Shown in pieces: positions 58,675-64,000 of a stretch of 64,000 nt of DNA. The DNA is taken from the NCBI GenBank assembly GCA_002842215.1, contig PHCC01000015.1:124001-188000 (forward strand), read 5' to 3'. Made by a program: the position numbers and the translations under genes. The stretch's first letter is position 1, and each line of letters starts with the position of its first letter. The notes below the pieces were generated by a model that ran no database searches, was not told the origin of the DNA, and saw only the letters and a list, made by a program, of their open reading frames with translations. Source of the stretch: Betaproteobacteria bacterium HGW-Betaproteobacteria-9 (GTDB lineage: Bacteria > Pseudomonadota > Gammaproteobacteria > Burkholderiales > Burkholderiaceae_C).

Positions 58675-59970
58675 ATGAGCACCCAACGCGTCCTCACCGG
58701 CATCACCACTTCGGGCACACCGCACCTGGGCAACTACGTGGGCGCCGTCCGCCCCACGGTGCGCGCCAGCCGCCTGGCCTCGGTCGAGAGCTTCTATTTC
58801 CTGGCCGACTACCATGCGCTGATCAAGGTCGGCGACCCGGCGCGCGTGCAACGCTCAACGCTGGAAATCGCCGCCACCTGGCTGGCCTGCGGCCTGGACC
58901 CGGAGAAGGTCACGTTCTACCGCCAGTCGGACATCCCCGAAATCCCCGAACTCACCTGGCTGCTCACCTGCGTGACCGGCAAAGGCCTGCTCAACCGGGC
59001 CCACGCCTACAAGGCCTCGGTCGACAAGAACACCGCCAGCGGCGACGAGCCCGACAACGGTGTGACCGCCGGCCTCTTCATGTACCCGGTGCTGATGGCG
59101 GCCGACATTCTGATGTTCAACGCCCACCAGGTGCCGGTGGGCCGCGACCAGATCCAGCACATCGAGATGGCGCGCGACATCGCGGCCAGCTTCAACCACC
59201 TCTACGGCGAACATTTCACCCTGCCCGAAGCGGCGATTGAAGACCACGTGGCCACCCTGCCCGGGCTCGACGGCCGCAAGATGAGCAAGAGTTACGACAA
59301 CACCATTCCGCTGTTTGCCCCCAAGGATCAGTTGCGCAAGCTCATCATGGGCATCGTCACCGACTCGCGCACGCCCGGCGAACCCAAGGACACCCAGGGC
59401 TCCGCCCTTTTCCAGCTCTACCAGGCCTTTGCCAGCGCTGAAGAGACCGCCGTTCTGGCCAAGGCCTACGCCGACGGCATCGCCTGGGGCGACGCCAAAC
59501 AGTTGCTGTTCGAACGCCTGGACCAGGAAATCGCCCCCATGCGCGCCATCTACGACAAACTGATCCAGGACCCGGGAAAAATCGAACGCACGCTGCAAGC
59601 CGGCGCTCACAAGGCGCGGGCCATCGCCACACCGTTCACCGCGCGACTGCGCCATGCCGTGGGCCTTCGCCCCCTGGACAGCCGGCCGGCCGTGACCAAG
59701 GCGGCCAAAGCCACCCGGGCGGCAGCGCCCAGCTTCAAGCAATATCGGGAACAAGATGGCCTGTTCTACTTCAAGCTGATCGACGCTCAAGGGCACCTGC
59801 TGCTGCAAAGCACCGGCTTCGCGTCGCCGCGGGAAGCAGCACAAACCGTCACCCGTTTGCAGCAGCAAGGTGCTGGAGCCATCGCCGAGCTGCAAAACCA
59901 GCTGGTCGTGGCGGCCGATCCGCAGGTGCTGGCACAAGCCCTCGGGTGGTTTTCAACGCCAGCTGACTGA
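58675..59970 (+). CDS. trpS: Tryptophanyl-tRNA synthetase with C-terminal extension
   Basis: Charges tRNA-Trp. The class I HIGH-like motif is TSGTPHLGNYVG near the N-terminus and KMSKS is at 59278-59292 (K202). The ATG at 58675 is preferred to the TTG two codons upstream. 431 residues exceed the usual 330-350: after the catalytic body and an Ala/Thr linker, residues about 345-405 (FKQYREQDGLFYFKLIDAQG...LLQSTGFASPREAAQTV) look like a DUF1508/YegP-type domain. The extension is in frame and well formed, not a frameshift artefact. Confidence 0.95.
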   Translation: MSTQRVLTGITTSGTPHLGNYVGAVRPTVRASRLASVESFYFLADYHALIKVGDPARVQRSTLEIAATWLACGLDPEKVTFYRQSDIPEIPELTWLLTCVTGKGLLNRAHAYKASVDKNTASGDEPDNGVTAGLFMYPVLMAADILMFNAHQVPVGRDQIQHIEMARDIAASFNHLYGEHFTLPEAAIEDHVATLPGLDGRKMSKSYDNTIPLFAPKDQLRKLIMGIVTDSRTPGEPKDTQGSALFQLYQAFASAEETAVLAKAYADGIAWGDAKQLLFERLDQEIAPMRAIYDKLIQDPGKIERTLQAGAHKARAIATPFTARLRHAVGLRPLDSRPAVTKAAKATRAAAPSFKQYREQDGLFYFKLIDAQGHLLLQSTGFASPREAAQTVTRLQQQGAGAIAELQNQLVVAADPQVLAQALGWFSTPAD

Positions 59971-60212
59971 CTCAGCCGACCGGGTTGCACATTCCCGAAC
60001 CTGCGACAATAGCTGTCTGGAGCGAACGCCCACCAGGCACTACCCCAACAAGGCAGCACACCGCGGTGTTTACAGAGTTCCCAACTTCATGGAACCCTGG
60101 CATCAAAAACTAAAAACAAGGTGTGCAAAAGTGCGCTTTTTGCTATCGCCAAAAGCGGCCAATGCCGATATGCTGTCACTCTGAATACAAAACTTAAACA
60201 GCACATCCTGCC
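59971..60212 (+). promoter_or_regulatory. Upstream region of the response regulator with a 12-bp palindrome
   Basis: 242 bp without a gene. It holds the perfect palindrome ACACCGCGGTGT (60058-60069), 144 bp before the regulator, and an A/T-rich GCAAAAG/CTTTTTGC dyad about 60126-60145. TTGCAC with a CAATAG box 16 bp on (about 59996-60023) is a weak promoter candidate. No trpS terminator is evident. Confidence 0.35.
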
Positions 60213-60806
60213 ATGAGTATCTTTGTCATTGACGATCATCCGCTGATGCGCGAGGCAGTCGTCATGCTTCTGCGTCGTCTTCGGTCTTCCACCCAGGTGG
60301 TTGAACTGGAGCGACTGGCCACCGTGAGTAAGGCGATCGCTGAACACGGGGAGCCTGAGCTGGTCTGTCTCGACCTGAAGCTGCCCGACACCCACGGCGT
60401 TTCCGGTGTGCGCGAAGTGCGCCAGATGCTGCCCGACACTTCGCTGATCGTGCTGTCCGCCTCGCCAGCTTCCGACTACGAAGACCTGGCCCGGGAAGCG
60501 GGTGCCGATGCCTACGTCGAAAAATCCGCCGGTGCCGCCCAGATCGGCAAGGTGCTGCGCGAGTTCCTGACCGAAGAGCCGGAAGACGAAAACGCACCCA
60601 CCATTCCTGAGAAGCTGTCCAAGCGGCAGAAGCAGTTGCTCGTCATGCTGGACCGAGGACTGTCCAACCGCGACATCGCGGAACAACTGCAGATCAGCGA
60701 ACACACCGTCAAGGTGCACCTGTGGCGCCTGTTCCGCCGCCTCAACGTCAAGAGCCGCTCTCAGGCCAGCCATCTGGCGCGAACCGCAGGCCTGCTCGAC
60801 CTCTGA
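60213..60806 (+). CDS. Response regulator, NarL/LuxR family
   Basis: A 197-residue two-component regulator. The receiver domain (about 1-118) has D7/D8 in FVIDDHPLM, phosphoacceptor D54 in VCLDLKLPD, S82 in LIVLSAS and K104 in YVEKSAG; the C-terminal LuxR-type HTH (about 135-193) reads LSKRQKQLLVMLDRGLSNRDIAEQLQISEHTVKVHLWRLFRRL. It converges with the histidine kinase 31 bp downstream, its likely partner. Targets unknown. Confidence 0.93.
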   Translation: MSIFVIDDHPLMREAVVMLLRRLRSSTQVVELERLATVSKAIAEHGEPELVCLDLKLPDTHGVSGVREVRQMLPDTSLIVLSASPASDYEDLAREAGADAYVEKSAGAAQIGKVLREFLTEEPEDENAPTIPEKLSKRQKQLLVMLDRGLSNRDIAEQLQISEHTVKVHLWRLFRRLNVKSRSQASHLARTAGLLDL

Positions 60807-60837
60807 GCTTCGCTTGTATTCCCTGAAGCAGGTTGCT

Positions 60838-62289
60838 TCAGCCGGAAGCCTGTGCCGCCGACCCCGGCACCACGATATCCGGCGTTGTCGCTGTCTCCAG
60901 CGCTGATTTCTGCGTGTAAGCGGGCAGCAGCACACGGAACACACTGCCCCGTTCTGCTTCGGAGGACAGTGCCAGCTGGTAACCCATCAGCGTGGTCAGC
61001 TTGGAAACGATGGTCAGGCCCAGCCCCAGACTGTCTTCGGTTCCCTGGTGTTGCGACACCCTGAAGAACTCCTGAAAAATCGCCTGCTGATGTTCGCGAG
61101 CTATCCCCACACCGGTGTCCCAGACTTCAAAGACCAACACTTCCTCCCGACGCCTCAGGCCCAGCAGCACGCCACCGCGCCGCGTGTGACGAAACGCGTT
61201 CGACAACAGGTTGCCCAGAATCCGGCGCAACACCACTGGATCGGCCCACAGGGTCGTGGGCTTGGCATAGGTCCTGAACTTGAGTGACTTGCCCGCCGCA
61301 ACGGGCTCAAACTGCGTGGCCAGCTCGGCGAAAAGCTGCAACACGTCGACGTTCTGCAAGCGCACCTTGTAGTTGCCGGCATCGATGCGTGTCAGGTCAA
61401 ACAGCGAGTCAAACAGCTCGTTGATGGCCCGGGTCGATTGCAGTATCCGCGGCGAGATATCGCGCGCCATCTCCGGCTCGGTGGCCAGCCAGTCTGCGTA
61501 CAGGCTCAAGGCATGCACCGGCTGACGCAGATCGTGAGCAGCCGAGGCCAGAAACCGGTTCTTGGTGGCCACGGCCCGGATCGAAGCCCGCGTCTGCTGG
61601 GTCAGCGAATCGATCAGTTCCTGGTTAGAAAACTGCAGTTCAAAACTGGCGCGGTAGATTTGATGCAGGCGCTTTCCCGCCACCAGCAAAAGCCACCAGA
61701 ACACCATCAATAGCGCCATCAAAGCCAGACTCTGCTCCACGACGGGCGCTGCGTCGGTTGTCTGCAGGGTGTTGAGCGCAATGCCCAGGAATACCGAGGC
61801 CACGAGGGCGTGCACATACCGGCGAAACACCGGTAAATAGGCACTGAAGGCCGTCAAGGTGAGCAAGCCCTGCCCCAGCACCACGATGCCGCAGACAAAC
61901 TGCGTCGCCGGACTGGCTTTCAGATAGCTCAACAACACCCCGCCGCCCCAGAGGAAGCCCATGACACCCCATGTCCACTGGTAGCGCTCGACAAACGCCA
62001 TGCGCTGCGGCCCTTCGGAACTGTCGTAGCGCAACTGGTAGATCCCGATCAGACGATAGCGGTAAACCAGCATGGTCACCAATAGGCCCGTCCAGATCAG
62101 CAAGGAAACAAAGTCCACCTCACCGGCCATCATGAAAATCAACACCGGAAGCGCCAGTGTCGCCGCCAGCAGCGATGGGACCATGTTGTCCATCAGGACA
62201 CCGATCAACTGGGCGTTCACCCACTGGTCTCTCACCTCGGGCGAAGCGGGCAGATGCTGGTGGGTCGCGGGTTGGGTGTCGACAAGCAT
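60838..62289 (-). CDS. Sensor histidine kinase with six-helix membrane domain
   Basis: A 483-residue kinase. Six hydrophobic segments (about 36-54, 60-77, 104-122, 128-150, 158-175, 186-206) have no sizeable periplasmic loop; a short coiled coil (FELQFSNQELIDSLTQQTR) leads to the H-box with H252 in ASAAHDLRQPVHAL; N-box NLLSNAFRHT (N360/N364); G1 DTGVGIA; G2 LGLGLTIV. The signal is likely sensed in the membrane or cytoplasm. It faces the response-regulator gene tail to tail. A TGAAGCA/TGCTTCA hairpin (60824-60840) spans its stop codon. Confidence 0.93.
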   Translation of the reverse strand: MLVDTQPATHQHLPASPEVRDQWVNAQLIGVLMDNMVPSLLAATLALPVLIFMMAGEVDFVSLLIWTGLLVTMLVYRYRLIGIYQLRYDSSEGPQRMAFVERYQWTWGVMGFLWGGGVLLSYLKASPATQFVCGIVVLGQGLLTLTAFSAYLPVFRRYVHALVASVFLGIALNTLQTTDAAPVVEQSLALMALLMVFWWLLLVAGKRLHQIYRASFELQFSNQELIDSLTQQTRASIRAVATKNRFLASAAHDLRQPVHALSLYADWLATEPEMARDISPRILQSTRAINELFDSLFDLTRIDAGNYKVRLQNVDVLQLFAELATQFEPVAAGKSLKFRTYAKPTTLWADPVVLRRILGNLLSNAFRHTRRGGVLLGLRRREEVLVFEVWDTGVGIAREHQQAIFQEFFRVSQHQGTEDSLGLGLTIVSKLTTLMGYQLALSSEAERGSVFRVLLPAYTQKSALETATTPDIVVPGSAAQASG

Positions 62290-62360
62290 GAATAACCACG
62301 AACAGACGGTGGAGCATTGTCACACCGGAAGGTCTGAAAAATGCAGCGCCCGTCTCCTGC

Positions 62361-62366
62361 TAGAAT
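62361..62366 (+). promoter_or_regulatory. -10 box of the tRNA-Ser gene
   Basis: TAGAAT, 15 bases before the tRNA 5' end. A matching -35 at 16-18 bp spacing is not clear. Confidence 0.45.
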
Positions 62367-62381
62367 ACTGAGCTTCGACGC

Positions 62382-62473
62382 GGAGAGGTGGCAGAGTGGT
62401 CGAATGCACCGGATTCGAAATCCGGCGTACAGTTTCAACTGTACCGAGGGTTCGAATCCCTCCTTCTCCGCCA
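62382..62473 (+). tRNA. tRNA-Ser (anticodon CGA)
   Basis: A 92-base class II tRNA. The acceptor stem GGAGAGG (62382-62388) pairs with CTTCTCC (62463-62469), discriminator G and encoded CCA (62471-62473). The anticodon arm CCGGA-TTCGAAA-TCCGG gives CGA, reading UCG. A long variable arm (GTACAGTTTCAACTGTAC) and the T arm GAGGG-TTCGAAT-CCCTC are present. An isolated gene on plus with its own terminator. Confidence 0.97.
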
Positions 62474-62518
62474 CAGACCGGTTTCCGGACTTCCCAAGAA
62501 GTCCTCGAGACCACCCAC

Positions 62519-62544
62519 AAGCCCCGTACTCCGGGGCTTTTGTG
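62519..62544 (+). terminator. Terminator of tRNA-Ser
   Basis: A perfect 8-bp stem, AAGCCCCG (62519-62526) and CGGGGCTT (62532-62539), loop TACTC, then TTGTGTTT. Confidence 0.85.
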
Positions 62545-62615
62545 TTTCTGGATATCCCCACGGCGCCCGCTCAGCCAGCGCTTTCATGGAGCCACATCGG
62601 GGACTCAAACAGAAG

Positions 62616-62653
62616 AAAATCCCCTTCACAGCGGCGCCGCGAGGGGATTTTTT
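62616..62653. terminator. Large hairpin, probably bidirectional terminator
   Basis: A perfect 10-bp stem, AAAATCCCCT (62616-62625) and AGGGGATTTT (62642-62651), extended by TT, with a loop containing the self-complementary GCGGCGCCGC. It ends the minus-strand lipoprotein gene (stop at 62681) and could also act on plus. Confidence 0.8.
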
Positions 62654-62680
62654 GCTGGTGACTCAGCGCCCCACGGGTGC

Positions 62681-62908
62681 TCAGCTGTCGTTGGCCAGCA
62701 GGCGGAATCCTTTGCCGCGCATGCAGTGCGCCACCATGAGTTCCTGTTCCGATTTGGCAACCTTGTTCAGACCCACCTGAAAGCGGCACTCTGACAACTG
62801 GGTGTAGGTGTCATCCGAGGAGACGTTGGGCTTGGCCCAAAAAGGTTTTGAAGATGCACAACCCGCGAGCACCAGCACCGCGATCAGCATCCCTGCGTTC
62901 TTGATCAT
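62681..62908 (-). CDS. Small lipoprotein of unknown function
   Basis: A 75-residue predicted lipoprotein. The chosen ATG follows CAAGGAATTTTG; the hydrophobic signal ends in the lipobox VLAGC (Cys at residue 17), followed by ASSKPFWAKPNVSSDD. The mature part has two further cysteines (LSECRF and VAHCMRGKGF) that could form a disulfide. I do not recognise a family. A 21-codon upstream extension of the frame lacks a ribosome site. It lies downstream of soxB on the same strand after a 79-bp gap. Confidence 0.75.
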   Translation of the reverse strand: MIKNAGMLIAVLVLAGCASSKPFWAKPNVSSDDTYTQLSECRFQVGLNKVAKSEQELMVAHCMRGKGFRLLANDS

Positions 62909-62987
62909 CAAAATTCCTTGCAGAGTAAACAGGCGAGGGGAGCATATCAAACGCGCCATCCGCCTGTTCACGCCAGGGGCATATCGA

Positions 62988-64000
62988 TCAGGCCGCTATG
63001 CCGGGATTGCCTTGCATGCCTTCCACCTTGGGGGTGTTGAGCTTGCGCGTGGTGATGGTTTTGTGGCTCTTGAAATAGGTCTCCATCACGTCCCAGATCG
63101 GCTCGCCCATGGCACCTTCGGCCACCGGCGCCCAGCCAGCCACCTTGTAGGTCTTGCCCGCTTCGATGGTCTTGCCCTTGAGCATCATGTTGCTGATGCG
63201 CTTGCCCGAGCCGGCCTTGGGGTCGCAGGTGTAGGCCAGACCGCCCACACGCACCATGTCGCCGCCCTGCTGGTAGTAGGGGTCGGGGTTGAACAGGTTG
63301 TCGCACACGTCTTCCAGCACGGTCTTGATGGTCTCGCCGCTCATTTCGGTGAGCGTGCTGGTCGGGTAGGTGATGGCCACCTGGTCCATCATGAGTTCGC
63401 GCGTGATCGCCTGACCCGGCAGGATGGTGGTGCCCCAGCGGAAGCCGGGCGAGAACGCCATGTCGGCGCCCTTGACTTCCATCAGCGCGTCGACGATGAG
63501 CTGGTCCCACGAGCCGTTGAAGTTGCCGCGGCGGTACAGCAATCCTTCTGAAACGGCGAGCTTCTCGTCCAGTTTGGCCTTGTAGGGCGCGCGCACCTTG
63601 TCGATGTAGGTCTGCATTTCGGCGTCGGCCGGCAGCAGGTTGGCGAACACGGGCAGCAGCTTGTAGCGGAAATCCTGCACCTTGCCACCGCGCACGTCGA
63701 AGTCGAGCACGCCGAGGAACTTGCTGTTGGAGCCGGCGTTGGTCACCAGGGTCTGGCCCTTGGCGTTTTTCACCACGATGGGCGCGGGCATGCCGTCGTG
63801 CGTGTGGCCGCCGAGAATGGCGTCGATGCCGGTCACGCGCGAGGCCATCTTGATGTCCACGTCCATGCCGTTGTGCGAGATCACGACCACCGCCTGCGCG
63901 CCCTTGGAGCGCGCCTCGTCCACCATCTTCTGCATGTTCTCGTCCTGGATACCGAAGGTCCAGTTCGACACCATGTAACCGGGGTTGGCGATGGGCGTGT
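62988..64000 (-). CDS. soxB: Thiosulfohydrolase SoxB (5' part outside window)
   Basis: C-terminal 337 residues of SoxB, the di-manganese enzyme that releases sulfate from SoxY-bound S-sulfocysteine in periplasmic thiosulfate oxidation. The frame is open to the window edge (TPIANPGYMVSNWTFG at the edge). Marks: VVVISHNGMDVDIKMAS and ILGGHTHDGMPAPI (metal-binding calcineurin-like part), then the 5'-nucleotidase-type C-terminal domain (SWDQLIVDALMEVKGADMAFSPGFRWG, TYPTSTLTEMSGETIKTVLEDV). About 220-230 residues are missing. Other sox genes would lie to the right. Confidence 0.96.
   Translation of the reverse strand, partial: TPIANPGYMVSNWTFGIQDENMQKMVDEARSKGAQAVVVISHNGMDVDIKMASRVTGIDAILGGHTHDGMPAPIVVKNAKGQTLVTNAGSNSKFLGVLDFDVRGGKVQDFRYKLLPVFANLLPADAEMQTYIDKVRAPYKAKLDEKLAVSEGLLYRRGNFNGSWDQLIVDALMEVKGADMAFSPGFRWGTTILPGQAITRELMMDQVAITYPTSTLTEMSGETIKTVLEDVCDNLFNPDPYYQQGGDMVRVGGLAYTCDPKAGSGKRISNMMLKGKTIEAGKTYKVAGWAPVAEGAMGEPIWDVMETYFKSHKTITTRKLNTPKVEGMQGNPGIAA

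Noticed and set aside
60824..60840. TGAAGCA/TGCTTCA hairpin between the convergent regulator and kinase as a terminator
   Set aside because: A 7-bp stem without a T-run on either side; it may be chance or a weak element, so it is not listed as a terminator.
62388..62794. Overlapping frames across the tRNA-Ser gene
   Set aside because: They read through a clearly folded tRNA and its terminator; no coding signal.

Overview
The window is 64 kb of GC-rich, densely packed bacterial chromosome. Gene content and order (sdhAB-sdhE-gltA, leuCD-leuB-asd-fimV-truA-trpFBA-accD, lepA-lepB-rnc-era-recO-pdxJ-acpS-nagZ, rpoE-mucA-mucB-mucD, plsX-fabHDG-acpP-fabF, rluC/rne, hemCDXY, ppc) point to a betaproteobacterium of the order Burkholderiales. 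Comamonadaceae is most likely, perhaps a Hydrogenophaga-type organism; soxB at the right edge fits a thiosulfate oxidiser. The genus is an inference from gene content and sequence style, not from a marker gene. I see no CRISPR array, insertion sequence, prophage or rRNA operon.

Layout. Positions 1-18234 are all on the plus strand: the end of the succinate dehydrogenase locus with citrate synthase; a LysR regulator with the leucine genes and a small lipoprotein; asd; the polar protein FimV; TruA; the last three tryptophan enzymes; the acetyl-CoA carboxylase beta subunit; and a LON-domain protein. Positions 18260-38243 are all on the minus strand. Read in the direction of transcription they are yceD-rpmF, plsX-fabHDG-acpP-fabF, a small membrane protein, the sigma-E module (rpoE, rseA, rseB, mucD), then lepA-lepB-DUF4845-rnc-era-recO-pdxJ-acpS-nagZ. 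Positions 38281-39695 carry maf and an RsmI-like methyltransferase on plus. Positions 39723-44223 (minus) carry hns, rluC, a HAD phosphatase, a Rieske protein, an S49 protease and galU. rne diverges from rluC behind a long leader (44281-44865). The heme operon hemCDXY (minus) converges on rne and diverges from ppc (plus). Positions 55456-60806 (plus) hold a PHP phosphoesterase, a DMT transporter, a YciO-type protein, an M50 protease, trpS and a response regulator. A histidine kinase faces the regulator, followed by tRNA-Ser(CGA), a lipoprotein and the C-terminal part of soxB.

How the genes fit together. Most of the window is housekeeping: TCA cycle, Leu/Trp/Asp-family amino acids, fatty acid and phospholipid synthesis, translation and RNA processing, envelope stress, heme and cell-wall recycling. 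Much of it shows stop/start overlaps that suggest translational coupling.

The less ordinary signals are non-coding. (1) A three-hairpin repeat occurs just after the stop codons of gltA, truA and ppc, with a compensatory base-pair change in one stem. (2) The rluC-rne divergent promoter has a palindrome around the -10 box and repeated TGTGCT half-sites, followed by a long, foldable rne leader with two competing partners for one segment. (3) A 33-bp near-perfect palindrome lies just upstream of hns. (4) The mucD-lepA spacer carries a DnaA-box-like pair, a 20-bp palindrome and a terminator placed in the lepA leader. No wholly new protein system is evident; the RNA and DNA elements are the best candidates for undescribed biology.
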